A stretch of 64,000 nt of DNA from Trueperaceae bacterium (GCA_011390455.1 JAABSI010000002.1:1-64000), one strand, 5' to 3'; positions 1-8,136 are shown, counted from the stretch's first letter. Notes: a model not told the origin generated them from the letters alone. Made by a program: numbers and translations.

Positions 1-203
1 GCGACGGGCTCGGTCGGGCGGTCGTAGCGGATCACGCAACCGCGCAGGCGTTCGAGCGTCGCAGCGGCCGGTGCATAGGGTGCGACGCGGACGACCGGGC
101 GGCCATGGTCCGTGATGACGAGCGCCTCTCCCGACTCCTCGACTTCACGCAGGTACGCGAGCGCCTTCGGCTTGAACTGCGACTTCGAGACCGTCTTCGT
201 CAT
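1..203 (-). CDS. Phd/YefM-family antitoxin, N-terminal part
   Basis: Antitoxin half of a type II toxin-antitoxin pair; the family binds its own promoter with its N-terminal fold and neutralises a toxin with its C-terminal tail. It reads from ATG as MTKTVSKSQFKPKALAYLRE and continues through an ITDHGRPVVRV stretch, the standard YefM/Phd pattern. 67 codons are visible; the toxin-binding tail and the toxin gene lie beyond the left edge, so the partner toxin is unknown. GGAGG sits 4 nt before the ATG, and a perfect -10 box with flanking direct repeats lies just upstream. Family assignment is by motif reading only. Confidence 0.8.
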   Translation of the reverse strand, partial: MTKTVSKSQFKPKALAYLREVEESGEALVITDHGRPVVRVAPYAPAAATLERLRGCVIRYDRPTEPV

Positions 204-219
204 CACGCCTCCGACGCGA

Positions 220-249
220 AGTATAGGCCATGGTCAGGTACCATGGTCA
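220..249 (-). promoter_or_regulatory. Promoter and candidate autoregulatory operator of the Phd/YefM antitoxin
   Basis: On the minus strand TATACT (225-220) is a near-consensus -10 box. Directly upstream stand two copies of TGACCATGG (249-241 and 236-228) with a 13-bp period; each contains the palindrome CCATGG. Phd/YefM antitoxins repress their own promoters through short palindromes placed like this, so the pair is a natural operator candidate. That it is bound is inferred. Confidence 0.55.
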
Positions 250-288
250 TAATCCACGGCATGTGCCAAGCCAAGCTCGGCGTCGACG

Positions 289-1509
289 TCACCCCCGCCG
301 CAACCTTCCCACCACCCCCGCCATCGCCAGCGCCGGCAGCGCCGACAGCGCCACCCCCACGCGGAGCCCGATCTGCTCGGGGCTCGCATCCGCCACCAGC
401 CAGGCGGGCGCGGCGCGCACCTGGTCGGCGGCCACGCCCACCAGCCAGGGCATCACGCCCGCGCCGGCGTCGCCGCCGACCGCGAGCAGGGCGAACAGCG
501 AGGCGCCGGCCAGCGGGAAGCGCGCGGCGGTGAGCGACACCACGCCCGGCCACAACAGGCTGACGGCCAGACCCGCGAAGGCGGTCGCCGCGAGCGAGAC
601 CCAGACGTAGGGCGCGAACGCCATGGTCAGCGCCGCGGCCGCGGAGGCCAGCGCACCGCGGCGCAGCAGCGCAGCCAGGTCGGCCTCCTCGCCGCGGAAC
701 CCGAACCAGAGCCGCCCGACCACCATGCCGACGCCGAAGGCGCCCAGCCCCAGCAGGTCGGCGGTCGCTTTGGCGACGCCCAGGCCGCGCTCGGCGAAGG
801 CCGAGGCCCACTGCGCCAGCGAGACCTCGGTGGCGCCGGCCAGGGCGATCGCCACGAGCGCCCACAGGGCGTGCTTCGAGCGCAGCAGGTCGCGGGTGCG
901 CGTGCGGCGGCCCACCTCGAACATCGGCGGCAGCTTCAGGCCGACGAAGGCGAGCGTGTTCAGCGCCGGCACCACTGACCAGGCCAGCATCAAGGCCGGC
1001 CAGCGCTCGACGCCCACCACCAGGAAGGCCAAGCCCGTCACCACCGTCACCGCCACCTTGCCGATGGGGTAGAAGGCGTGCAGCAGCGCCATGCCGGCGG
1101 CTTTCCGTTCCGAGGGGGTGCGCTCGACGATCGGGCTGATGATCACCTCGAGCAGCCCGCAGCCGATCGAGAAGACGATGGTGCCGGCCATCAGGCCCAG
1201 GTACGGGTCCTCGACCCGGAAGGGCGCGAGCGCGAAGACCCACAGACCGAGGGCCGCGAAGGCGTTGGCGAGGGTCGCGAGGAGCTTGGCCGACACCCGG
1301 TCGACCACGGCCGCCGCGATGGCGTCGGTGATCATCTGGGTGGCGAAGTTGACGAGCACCAGCCGCCCCACCTGCTCGAAGCTGAGCCCGAACTGGCCGG
1401 CGAGCGTCACGAACAGCAGCGGCGTCAGATTGACCACCATCGCCTGGACGAACATCGCCGTGTAGGAGGCGCGCAGGATCGCACGGGGGTTCAGGGCGGC
1501 GGTGCGCAC
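289..1509 (-). CDS. MFS transporter
   Basis: Integral membrane transporter of the major facilitator superfamily, about 406 residues, the usual length for a 12-helix protein. Hydrophobic helices begin with AMFVQAMVVNLTPLLFVTL near residue 18 and recur to the C-terminus; the central loop holds the basic stretch GRRTRTRDLLRSK between two six-helix bundles. The GFRGEEADL loop and overall layout recall sugar-type MFS proteins (FucP-like), but the substrate cannot be read from sequence. The start is GTG at 1509, 6 nt after TAGGAT on the same strand and with no Shine-Dalgarno site, so the mRNA is probably leaderless. The next gene upstream ends 9 bp away, but this promoter suggests separate transcription. 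Confidence 0.85.
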   Translation of the reverse strand: MRTAALNPRAILRASYTAMFVQAMVVNLTPLLFVTLAGQFGLSFEQVGRLVLVNFATQMITDAIAAAVVDRVSAKLLATLANAFAALGLWVFALAPFRVEDPYLGLMAGTIVFSIGCGLLEVIISPIVERTPSERKAAGMALLHAFYPIGKVAVTVVTGLAFLVVGVERWPALMLAWSVVPALNTLAFVGLKLPPMFEVGRRTRTRDLLRSKHALWALVAIALAGATEVSLAQWASAFAERGLGVAKATADLLGLGAFGVGMVVGRLWFGFRGEEADLAALLRRGALASAAAALTMAFAPYVWVSLAATAFAGLAVSLLWPGVVSLTAARFPLAGASLFALLAVGGDAGAGVMPWLVGVAADQVRAAPAWLVADASPEQIGLRVGVALSALPALAMAGVVGRLRRG

Positions 1510-1515
1510 GCGCGC

Positions 1516-1521
1516 ATCCTA
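1516..1521 (-). promoter_or_regulatory. -10 box (TAGGAT) of a probably leaderless MFS gene
   Basis: TAGGAT on the minus strand ends 6 nt before the GTG at 1509, the same geometry as other TANNNT boxes in this window. There is no purine-rich ribosome site in between. Confidence 0.45.
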
Positions 1522-2073
1522 CGGCGGGTCCTGCTCCCCGTCGCGCGCCCGTGCGGAGCGCCATGCACCCCATGCGCTCGCGAGCAGGTAGACGGCCACC
1601 GCCGCCGCCCCGGCGCGGTCGACCAGCGTCGTCCAGAGGCCGGCGGGCGCCCATCGCACGGTGGCCAGCGCCGCCACGACGGCCACGTCCACGACCACCT
1701 TCGCGCGGTAGAGCCGGCGCTGGCCGTCGACGATCGGATCGAGCCGGGCGCGCCCGAGCGCCCGGTAGCGCGCCCAGAAGGCCGCGTTGACCCCCAGCCC
1801 CAGCGTCGCGATGGCGAGCCCGAGGCGCACGTCGCCCCCGGGCGTCCAGCGCGCGCCGACCACCAACCCAACCGCCGTGGCCAGGCCGGACACCGCCAGC
1901 GCGACCGCCACGGCGATCGCGGTCGACCGCGCCCAGCGCGCCGCCGCGGCGGGGGTCGTCTCCGGGTTCCGGCGCAAGCGGCGGACCGTGGCCCAGGCGA
2001 GCACCATCGCCACCAGCTCGACGGTGCGGCGCACCAGGTCAGCGACCTGCGTGGTCGACTGGGCCAGCACCAC
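1519..2073 (-). CDS. Cation-efflux-like integral membrane protein (CDF transmembrane part only)
   Basis: About 184 residues with roughly five hydrophobic helices. The order and signature match the membrane domain of cation diffusion facilitators: VADLVRRTVELVAMVLAW (helix 2 type), GLGVNAAFWARYRAL, then RLYRAKVVVDVAVVAALA. A stand-alone cation-transporter-like family lacking the cytoplasmic metal-binding domain has this form. The only standard start in frame is GTG at 2073, but the frame stays open upstream to a stop at 2182-2184, and those codons read like the missing first helix (RERTLALAVALSAWGPLATA). The N-terminus is therefore uncertain; an unusual start or translational coupling to the upstream gene is possible. 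The metal substrate is unknown. Confidence 0.6.
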   Translation of the reverse strand: MVLAQSTTQVADLVRRTVELVAMVLAWATVRRLRRNPETTPAAAARWARSTAIAVAVALAVSGLATAVGLVVGARWTPGGDVRLGLAIATLGLGVNAAFWARYRALGRARLDPIVDGQRRLYRAKVVVDVAVVAALATVRWAPAGLWTTLVDRAGAAAVAVYLLASAWGAWRSARARDGEQDPP

Positions 2074-2181
2074 CGCGACGGCGGTCGCGAGCGGACCCCA
2101 GGCGCTCAGCGCGACGGCGAGCGCGAGCGTGCGCTCGCGGCCGCGATCGAGCGCGGGTCGGCGCCGGGTCCTGCGCCACCC

Positions 2182-2913
2182 TCACCACCCCGCCGCGCTC
2201 GCCCACCAGAGCCAGGGGGCCAGCACCGCCGCCGTGGCGCAGGGGACGGTCACCGTGTCGAGGCCGGCGTGCGAGACGAGTTCGGTGCCGGCCGCCACCG
2301 GGCCCGCCAGCAGGGCGGCCACCAGCGCCACCCACCACGGGTGGTCGCCGTAGGCGAGCAACACCGCGAACACCCCGATCGACACCACGCCGATCATCGC
2401 GCCGGTGCCTTCCCAGGTCTTGGCGCCCTCGACGTCGCGGTGCACGACGTGGTGCCGCCCCCACGCCTTGCCGACCAGCGCCGCGGCGGCGTCGCCGAAA
2501 CCCCAGGCGACCGAGGCGGCCGCGACCAGCGGGCGCCCCAGGTCGCCGAGGCCGCCCCACAGCACGCCCAGGAGCACGGTCGTGGTCGCCTGCGCGAACA
2601 CCACCTGGCGGCGCAGCTCGCCGCCGGCGGGGTCGCGATCGGTGGACCAGCGGCGGTAGAAGCGGCTGCGCTCGATCCCCCAGAGCATGGGGTAGGCGAG
2701 CGCCAGCAGCAGGGTCGACGCGATCAGCGCCGCCCACCAGTGGGTGAAGAGCGCCATGAGCACGATCGGCGAGGCGGCGAAGCCGAGGTGCTGCACCTTG
2801 CGCACCACCTCGCGCGGGGTGCGGGTCCAGGCGCGGAGCACCAGCGGGACCAGCGCCAACACGACCAGGTCGTAGGCGACCAGCAGGCCGAAACCGAGCG
2901 CGTACGCGGCCAT
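2182..2913 (-). CDS. Phytol/dolichol-kinase-like CTP-dependent lipid kinase (CDP-DAG synthase superfamily)
   Basis: Polytopic membrane protein of about 243 residues. It carries the hallmarks of the dolichol/phytol kinase family: RKVQHLGF in an early loop, GDAAAALVGKAWGRH (the GD..A..xG.xxG nucleotide/metal motif) and KTWEGTGAM, ending with DTVTVP. Known members phosphorylate isoprenoid alcohols with CTP at the membrane; the alcohol used here is not readable. ATG at 2913 is chosen because GGGAGG lies 7 nt upstream; an alternative GTG at 2952 would add 13 residues without a ribosome site. TAGCAT further upstream (about 2989-2984) is a plausible -10 box. The coding frame of the downstream cation-efflux-like gene is open up to this gene's stop codon. 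Confidence 0.75.
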   Translation of the reverse strand: MAAYALGFGLLVAYDLVVLALVPLVLRAWTRTPREVVRKVQHLGFAASPIVLMALFTHWWAALIASTLLLALAYPMLWGIERSRFYRRWSTDRDPAGGELRRQVVFAQATTTVLLGVLWGGLGDLGRPLVAAASVAWGFGDAAAALVGKAWGRHHVVHRDVEGAKTWEGTGAMIGVVSIGVFAVLLAYGDHPWWVALVAALLAGPVAAGTELVSHAGLDTVTVPCATAAVLAPWLWWASAAGW

Positions 2914-3032
2914 CGCGTCGCGTCCTCCCGGCGGTGCCGGCGCGCGCTGCACGGGAGCGAGCGCGCCGTCCGCTTCGCCCTCATGCTAATGCCCGGTGTC
3001 GCTCCACCGGTCGCAGATCCGATGTGGACGCT

Positions 3033-3395
3033 TCAGAGGTCGAGCGCGTGCATCAAGCCGGTCGCGATGGCGTCGAGGACATCGGGTGGGAGGACCCCGA
3101 TGCGACGGCCGAGCTTCGCCCGGTCCAGAGCGGTGACCTGATGGCAGAGCGCGACGGACGTGCGCTCGAGGCCCGCCGTTCCCTTCGAGATGGGGACGGC
3201 GGTCCGACCGCGCCGCGCTTGAGCACCCGACGTCGACAGCGGCACCACGATGACGGAGCGCCAGCCGGGAACGTCGTTGAAACCGTCGTGGGACACGACC
3301 ACCGCGGGTCGTTGTCCGCGCTGCTCGCTCCCGGAACGCGGCTCGAAGGTAGCCCAGTACACCTCACCCCGCATCGGGATCGATGCGCGCGGCAT
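3033..3395 (-). CDS. MazF/PemK-type endoribonuclease toxin
   Basis: Toxin of a type II toxin-antitoxin pair; the family cleaves mRNA at short sequence motifs in the cytoplasm. About 120 residues, or 113 from the inner ATG at 3374 (MRGEVYWATFEP), which matches the usual MazF/PemK start. Diagnostic stretches are RGEVYWATF, QRGQRPAVVVSHDGFN, the VIVVPLSTS strand and the RTSVALCHQVTALD segment, in family order. It overlaps the 3' end of the upstream antitoxin gene by about 30 bp (11 bp if the inner ATG is used), so the pair is translationally coupled with the antitoxin first, as usual. Confidence 0.85.
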   Translation of the reverse strand: MPRASIPMRGEVYWATFEPRSGSEQRGQRPAVVVSHDGFNDVPGWRSVIVVPLSTSGAQARRGRTAVPISKGTAGLERTSVALCHQVTALDRAKLGRRIGVLPPDVLDAIATGLMHALDL

Positions 3396-3690
3396 CGGTG
3401 TCAGCTACGGCGTCCCCGTCATGCCAGTCATCGTCGTCGGCAGCCCAGACGTCCGTCCCAGCGGCCTCGATCGCCGGGTCGTAGTCGTCCACCGTTCCTG
3501 CAACCGCGCGCGCGTACTCGCTGATCTCGTCGGCGATCTGCTCGCGCTGGAGCACACGGACACGATCTTCGATGGCCCTCCGTGCGATCACGGTGGCCGG
3601 TTCGCCGATGCGCTGGGCTTGTGCCTTGAGGTCTTCGTGAACGTCGGTGGGTAACGGGACGTGCAGGTGCTTCTTGCTCGCGGACACCAC
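3364..3690 (-). CDS. Antitoxin partner of the MazF-type toxin (ribbon-helix-helix-like)
   Basis: First gene of the toxin-antitoxin pair. From GTG at 3690 (or the adjacent GTG at 3687) it reads VVSASKKHLHVPLPTDVHED, a strand followed by helices (LKAQAQRIGEPATVIARRAI) in the manner of ribbon-helix-helix antitoxins, then a highly acidic tail (WAADDDDWHDGDAVADTDAA) expected to wrap the toxin. About 108 residues. GGAGG lies 5-8 nt before the two GTGs, which decides the start over the ATG codons further upstream. No close named family recognised beyond the fold pattern. Confidence 0.75.
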   Translation of the reverse strand: MVSASKKHLHVPLPTDVHEDLKAQAQRIGEPATVIARRAIEDRVRVLQREQIADEISEYARAVAGTVDDYDPAIEAAGTDVWAADDDDWHDGDAVADTDAARIDPDAG

Positions 3691-3716
3691 AGGTACCTCC
3701 AGCGTGGCATGTACAT

Positions 3717-3735
3717 CTGGCATATGTGATGCCAG
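3717..3735 (-). promoter_or_regulatory. Inverted repeat, candidate toxin-antitoxin operator
   Basis: CTGGCAT and ATGCCAG form a perfect 7-bp dyad around a 5-nt centre. It lies between the -10 candidate TAGCAT (minus strand, 3753-3748) and the GGAGG of the antitoxin gene, where antitoxin autorepression sites usually are. Confidence 0.5.
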
Positions 3736-3747
3736 CATTTGCGCACC

Positions 3748-3753
3748 ATGCTA
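3748..3753 (-). promoter_or_regulatory. -10 box (TAGCAT) of the toxin-antitoxin operon
   Basis: TAGCAT on the minus strand, about 12 bp upstream of the dyad and 57 bp upstream of the antitoxin GTG. It matches the TANNNT boxes used across the window; no -35 element is obvious. Confidence 0.35.
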
Positions 3754-3875
3754 CACCCTTCACCATCCGGATCGCGTGTGGCACTTGGGCGGGTGCCAAC
3801 GACCTGCGGGTCGTGCAACCAACGCTTCGGGATTCCGGCGTCGCCGCGAACCGGCCGTCGAGGCGCCGTGACGCG

Positions 3876-3881
3876 TACCAT
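3876..3881 (+). promoter_or_regulatory. -10 box (TACCAT) of the ABC exporter gene
   Basis: TACCAT lies 9 nt upstream of the ATG at 3891 with no Shine-Dalgarno site between, implying a leaderless or nearly leaderless mRNA. Confidence 0.4.
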
Positions 3882-3890
3882 CGTCCCTCG

Positions 3891-5744
3891 ATGACCCGCC
3901 CCCCACGCCCCAAGGCCGCCAGCTGGCGCACCCACCTCGCCGACCTGCGTACGACGCTCGGCTTGGTGTGGGCCGCCGACCCGCGCCGCACCGCGCTGAT
4001 CGCGGTCCTGAGCGTGCTCCAGGCGGGCGTGCCGGCGGTGACGCTCTGGATCGGCAAGCTGCTGCTCGACGCGGTGGCGCTGGCGATCAGCGGCGGATTC
4101 GCGACCGAGGGGGAGGCCTTCGCGCGGCTCGCGACGCTGCTGGGGATCCAGGTGGCGGTGGGTGCGGCGGGCGCGCTGTTCGGCACGCTGCAGAACGCCA
4201 CCCAAGAGCTCTTGGGCGACTCGCTGCAGCACACGATCACCCGCAAGATCCTCGACAAGGCGGCCAACCTCGACCTCGAGCGGTTCGAGGACCCCGAGAC
4301 GTACGACGCGCTGCAGAACGCCTACCGCGAGGTCGGCCGGCGCCCGCTGGGGGTCTTCACTCAGATGGTGGGGCTGCTGCAAGCGCTGATCACGCTCGGG
4401 TCCGTGTCGGCCCTGATGGCGCAGCTCGGCTGGGCGGTCGTGCCGCTGGTGCTGCTCGCGAGCGTGCCGGGCGTGCTCGTCGCCAACCGCTTCGGCACCG
4501 AGAACTACCGGATGCTGCGCCGCCGCGCCGCCGACGCGCGGGTCCAGAACTACCTCGGCCGGCTCCTCACCTCCGACGAGGACGTCAAAGAGGTGCGGCT
4601 GTTCGGCTTCGAGAACTACCTGCTCGACCGCTGGCGCGTCTACTACCTGCGGTTCCGGAGCGAGCTCGAGGCGTTGGTGCGCCGCCGCAGCGGCTGGGGG
4701 CTGGCGGCCTCGCTCGCCTCCTCGCTCCTGGTCGCGGTCGCGACCCTCACGGTGCTGCGGCGCGCGGCGCAGGGGGCGCTCACGGTGGGCGACTTCGGGC
4801 TCTTCATCGCCGGCATCGCCCAGCTGCAGCGGCAGTTCGCGACCCTGCTCCAGGGGGTCAACGGCGTCCAGCAGGACCTGCTCTACATGCGCAACCTCTA
4901 CGAGTTCCTGGAGCTGCCGGCGCGCGACCTCGACGCGGGCGAGGAGTGGACCGGCCGGATCGAGCGCATCGACGTCGAGGACGTGCGCTTCCGCTACCCG
5001 CTCACCGATCGCGACGTGCTCGAGGGCGTGACCTTCTCGGTGCGCCGCGGCGAGTCGCTCGCGCTCGTGGGTGTGAACGGGGCGGGGAAGACGACGCTGG
5101 TCAAGCTGCTCACGCGGCTGTACGAGCCGACCGGCGGGCGCATCCTGCTCAACGGCCTGCCGGCGGAGCGCTTCAGCCCGCGCAGCGTGCAGCGCGAGAT
5201 CGCGACCGTCTTCCAGGACTTCGGCACCTACCAGATGACGGTGCGCGAGAACGTGGCGGTCGGTCGCGGCGCGGGCGAGGCGGACGCCGTGGCGCTGGAC
5301 GCCGCGGCCCAGCGCGCCGGCGCCTCCGACTTCGTCGGGGCGCTCCCGAAGGGCTTCGAACAGATGCTCGGGCGCTGGTTCGAGGGCGGGCAGCAGCTGT
5401 CGGGCGGGCAGTGGCAGCGGCTGGCGTTGGCGCGGCTCTACTACCGCGACGGCAGCGTGTTGGTGTTCGACGAACCTACCGCCGCGCTCGACGCCCAGGC
5501 CGAGTTCGAGGTGGTCGAGGGGCTGCGCGCGCAGGCGGCCGACCGGATCACGGTGATCGTCTCGCACCGCTTCAGCACCGTGCGCCTGGCCGACCGGATC
5601 GTGGTGCTGGAGGAGGGGCGGATCGCGGAGGCGGGGTCGCACGCCGAGTTGATGGCGCTGGGGGGCACGTACGCGGCGCTCTTCACGCTGCAGGCGCGCG
5701 GGTACGTCGACGAGGCGCGGGGGGCGGCGGACGCGAGGCTCTGA
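3891..5744 (+). CDS. ABC exporter half-transporter (fused permease and ATPase)
   Basis: 617 residues: an N-terminal six-helix membrane domain (about 35-330) followed by a nucleotide-binding domain. The ATPase shows Walker A GVNGAGKTT (about 394), signature LSGGQWQRLALAR (about 503), Walker B VLVFDEPT (about 523) and switch histidine VSHRF (about 557), so all catalytic elements are intact. It should work as a homodimer exporting lipid, peptide or drug; nothing shows the substrate. The VFQDFGTYQMTVRENV Q-loop is of the bacterial exporter type. ATG at 3891 is preferred over an earlier in-frame ATG at 3726 because the first 55 codons of the longer frame look non-coding and a -10 box lies just upstream of 3891. 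It is divergent from the toxin-antitoxin operon. Confidence 0.88.
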   Translation: MTRPPRPKAASWRTHLADLRTTLGLVWAADPRRTALIAVLSVLQAGVPAVTLWIGKLLLDAVALAISGGFATEGEAFARLATLLGIQVAVGAAGALFGTLQNATQELLGDSLQHTITRKILDKAANLDLERFEDPETYDALQNAYREVGRRPLGVFTQMVGLLQALITLGSVSALMAQLGWAVVPLVLLASVPGVLVANRFGTENYRMLRRRAADARVQNYLGRLLTSDEDVKEVRLFGFENYLLDRWRVYYLRFRSELEALVRRRSGWGLAASLASSLLVAVATLTVLRRAAQGALTVGDFGLFIAGIAQLQRQFATLLQGVNGVQQDLLYMRNLYEFLELPARDLDAGEEWTGRIERIDVEDVRFRYPLTDRDVLEGVTFSVRRGESLALVGVNGAGKTTLVKLLTRLYEPTGGRILLNGLPAERFSPRSVQREIATVFQDFGTYQMTVRENVAVGRGAGEADAVALDAAAQRAGASDFVGALPKGFEQMLGRWFEGGQQLSGGQWQRLALARLYYRDGSVLVFDEPTAALDAQAEFEVVEGLRAQAADRITVIVSHRFSTVRLADRIVVLEEGRIAEAGSHAELMALGGTYAALFTLQARGYVDEARGAADARL

Positions 5745-5770
5745 CCGGCGTCCGGTTCCGATCACACCCC

Positions 5771-5803
5771 TTCACGGCCGCTTCACGCGTCGGGCCCTAC
5801 GCT
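5771..5803 (+). promoter_or_regulatory. Promoter with 11-bp-period direct repeats (SARP-type layout)
   Basis: TTCACGG (5771-5777) and TTCACGC (5782-5788) are direct repeats with an exact 11-bp period, followed after 9 nt by the -10 box TACGCT (5798-5803) and after 5 more nt by ATG 5809. Neither repeat sits at -35 spacing. SARP activators bind heptamer repeats with 11-bp period about 8 bp upstream of the -10, which this matches; two SARP genes are in the window. Binding is inferred. Confidence 0.5.
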
Positions 5804-5808
5804 CCGGC

Positions 5809-8028
5809 ATGACAACGCACCGTGCCCGTATGGCGATCGTCGTTTGGGCGGCGATCGCGTTCGCCTTCGGTCAGGAGCTCCCTACCCTCGATGGCGTCGG
5901 CCCCCGACTCGACGCTTTGCTGCAAGAGGCCGTCGTGCTGCGCGACGACGTGCGCGCGGCCCGCTTCGACGTCGACGCGGTCGGCCTCGACCTGGCCTTC
6001 GAGGAGCCCGAGGCGATCGCAGCGTGGGTGGCGGAGCGGGTGGGGTTCGAGGCCTACGCCGGGCTGCTGCGCGGTCCGCAGGGGACGCTCGACGCCGGTC
6101 GGGGCAACGCTCTGGACGTCGCGGTCCTGGCGGCGCGGTTGATCGGGGACGCGGGGTACGACGCGGAGGTGGTGCTCGGCACTCTGGGGGAGGCCGATGC
6201 GCTCCGGCTGTTCGAGCGGGCACCGCCCCCGCTCGCAGCGGTGCCCGCCGACCTCGCGGTGCGGCGCGATCGCCTCGCGGCCGACTTGCGGGCGCTCGCC
6301 GACGCGACGACCCCCGAGGAGTTGCGCGCGCCGGAGGCGCTCCCGTTCGACGTCGGAGCCTCGCTCGAGGCCGCCGCGCGCGACGCGATCGATCTCGCCG
6401 TGCTGCTCGACGCCGCCGGCGTCTCTTTGGGGGGTGCGGACCTCGACGGCGTCCTGCTGGACGACGCGCGCGCGTACGCCTGGGTTCGCGTATCGGATGG
6501 GCCGGGTGGCGCGCTCGACCTGCATCCGCTGCTCGATCCCCCGCCGACCGACGTGGCGGTCGAGCGGACGCTCGTCGGTGGGGTTCCCGACGACCTGACG
6601 CACCGCATCCGGGTCGAGGTGGTGCTGGAGCGGCGCCGGGGCGCCGAGCTCGAGGAGGAGCGGGTCGCCGGTCCGTACGAGCGGCCGGTGGCGGCGCTGG
6701 CGGGCGGGGTCGTCGAGGTGGTCCTGACGCCCCTCGCGCTCGGTGCCGAGAACGCCGCGGAGGATGGCGAGGAGGCCGACGTGGTCCCGACGTTCGACGT
6801 CCCCACGGTGGCCGTCCTCGGGGGGACGCTCGATGGTGCGCTCGCGTTCGACCCGCGGACTGGCGCTACCTTCCCGCTGGACGCCGGCGCCGCGCCGGCG
6901 GCGGGCGTCGTGCGCGAGACCGCGCGGGGCTTCGGGGCGGCGGCCGGCGCCCTCGCGACCGATCCTGGGATCGCCGAGGTCACCGCGGTCTGGCTCGACG
7001 TGGCCCTCGTGGCGCCGGGCGGGGACGAGACCACGTGGCGCCGTGCCCTGCTCGATCGGGTGGGGCCCGCCAACCGCGCGGAGGGGAGCCGCGAGCTCGG
7101 CGCACCGTCCTTCGCGCCGCTGCGGACGGTGGTCGGCCTGACGGTCGCGACCGGGCCGGTGGCGCCGCTGACGGCGTTGCAGGCGGCGCTCGACGCGGTC
7201 GTCGCGTCCGGCGAGCACGCTCGGTACCTGCTGCGGGTCGCCGAAGCGCCCGACGTGCCGGCGGGACCCGAGGTCGGTGCCTGGCCCGCCGATGCGGCGT
7301 GGGCGCTGCTGGCCCAGGCCGACGCAGGGTTCGACGTCGGGCGGCCGGCGCCCGCGGTCGTGCTGCGCCAAACGGGTTGGTCCGGCACCGACGAGGACCC
7401 GGTCGCGCGGTCGTGGGTCGATGTGCTGAGCGCGCCGGCGCGCGCGGTCGTCGCCGGTGACGCGCGCGTCGAGCCGTCTGCCGCACTCGCGGCCGGGGTC
7501 CGGCTCTCGCATCTCGAGGCCGCGCCACTGCGCGAGCGCGTCGGCGTCGATCCCGTCTGGACCGCACCGGACGTGCTGCGCCAGGCGCTGGACGCCGGAG
7601 CGGTGCTCACCGTGTGGCGTCCGGGCACGGCGCCGGACCTGTTGGTGGTGCCTGCTGCCTCGCGCGCGGCCGTCGCCGCCGACCTGGCGGCCGGGCGCGT
7701 CGTGATCGTCGCCGACCGCGTGCCCGACCACCTCCCGTACGCCTGGTGGGCGGTCGACCCGGGCACGGGTGACGCGCTCGGGATGCTCGCGGACGGACGC
7801 GGCGGTGCGACGGCGGAGCGGGTCTTGATCCATTCGATCGGCTTCCTCATCGGCGTCGGCGCGGGCGCCTGGTTCCATTTCCACCGGAAGGACTGCGAGA
7901 CGCGCATGACCGAAGCCCTCGAGTACGGCCTTCCGCGCAATCAGTACGCGTCCTCCGTCCAGCGCTGCGTCTGGGGGAACGCGCTGTACGAGCTCGGCAC
8001 CAAGGTGTCGACCTCCGCGGGCTGGTGA
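5809..8028 (+). CDS. Secreted transglutaminase-like-fold protein, probably catalytically inactive
   Basis: 739 residues with an N-terminal signal-type helix (MAIVVWAAIAFAFG), so probably exported. Residues about 70-125 (WVAERVGFEAYAGLLRGPQG, then GRGNALDVAVLAARLIGDAG) follow the transglutaminase-core pattern in which a Cys normally starts the central helix; here the position is occupied by N-A-L-D and no Cys is present. The middle is rich in beta strands without a recognised domain. The C-terminus has a hydrophobic glycine-rich segment (IHSIGFLIGVGAGAWFHF) and the only cysteines of the protein (KDCETRM, QRCVWGNA), possibly a disulfide. The function is unknown. It has no ribosome site; its promoter carries SARP-like repeats shared with the neighbouring regulator locus. 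Confidence 0.6.
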   Translation: MTTHRARMAIVVWAAIAFAFGQELPTLDGVGPRLDALLQEAVVLRDDVRAARFDVDAVGLDLAFEEPEAIAAWVAERVGFEAYAGLLRGPQGTLDAGRGNALDVAVLAARLIGDAGYDAEVVLGTLGEADALRLFERAPPPLAAVPADLAVRRDRLAADLRALADATTPEELRAPEALPFDVGASLEAAARDAIDLAVLLDAAGVSLGGADLDGVLLDDARAYAWVRVSDGPGGALDLHPLLDPPPTDVAVERTLVGGVPDDLTHRIRVEVVLERRRGAELEEERVAGPYERPVAALAGGVVEVVLTPLALGAENAAEDGEEADVVPTFDVPTVAVLGGTLDGALAFDPRTGATFPLDAGAAPAAGVVRETARGFGAAAGALATDPGIAEVTAVWLDVALVAPGGDETTWRRALLDRVGPANRAEGSRELGAPSFAPLRTVVGLTVATGPVAPLTALQAALDAVVASGEHARYLLRVAEAPDVPAGPEVGAWPADAAWALLAQADAGFDVGRPAPAVVLRQTGWSGTDEDPVARSWVDVLSAPARAVVAGDARVEPSAALAAGVRLSHLEAAPLRERVGVDPVWTAPDVLRQALDAGAVLTVWRPGTAPDLLVVPAASRAAVAADLAAGRVVIVADRVPDHLPYAWWAVDPGTGDALGMLADGRGGATAERVLIHSIGFLIGVGAGAWFHFHRKDCETRMTEALEYGLPRNQYASSVQRCVWGNALYELGTKVSTSAGW

Positions 8029-8060
8029 TGGCGCTCGGCGCGTGCGGCCCGCGCCCGCGG

Positions 8061-8091
8061 GTCCCGCGTCCCGCGGCCCGCTCGTTACCCT
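8061..8091 (+). promoter_or_regulatory. Promoter with heptamer array before the 8184 gene
   Basis: Three tandem heptamers GTCCCGC, GTCCCGC, GGCCCGC (8061-8081) stand 4 nt upstream of the -10 candidate TACCCT (8086-8091). The transcript would have a leader of about 85 nt. Confidence 0.35.
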
Positions 8092-8105
8092 GAGGCCGGA
8101 CGCCA

Positions 8106-8136
8106 CGCAACCCCGTCGGGGAGATCGGGGGTTGCG
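8106..8136 (+). promoter_or_regulatory. 5' leader hairpin
   Basis: CGCAACCCC (8106-8114) pairs perfectly with GGGGTTGCG (8128-8136) over a 13-nt loop, right at the 5' end of the predicted leader of the 8184 gene. It does not match any riboswitch consensus I recognise; it may be an mRNA-stabilising or attenuation structure. Confidence 0.35.
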
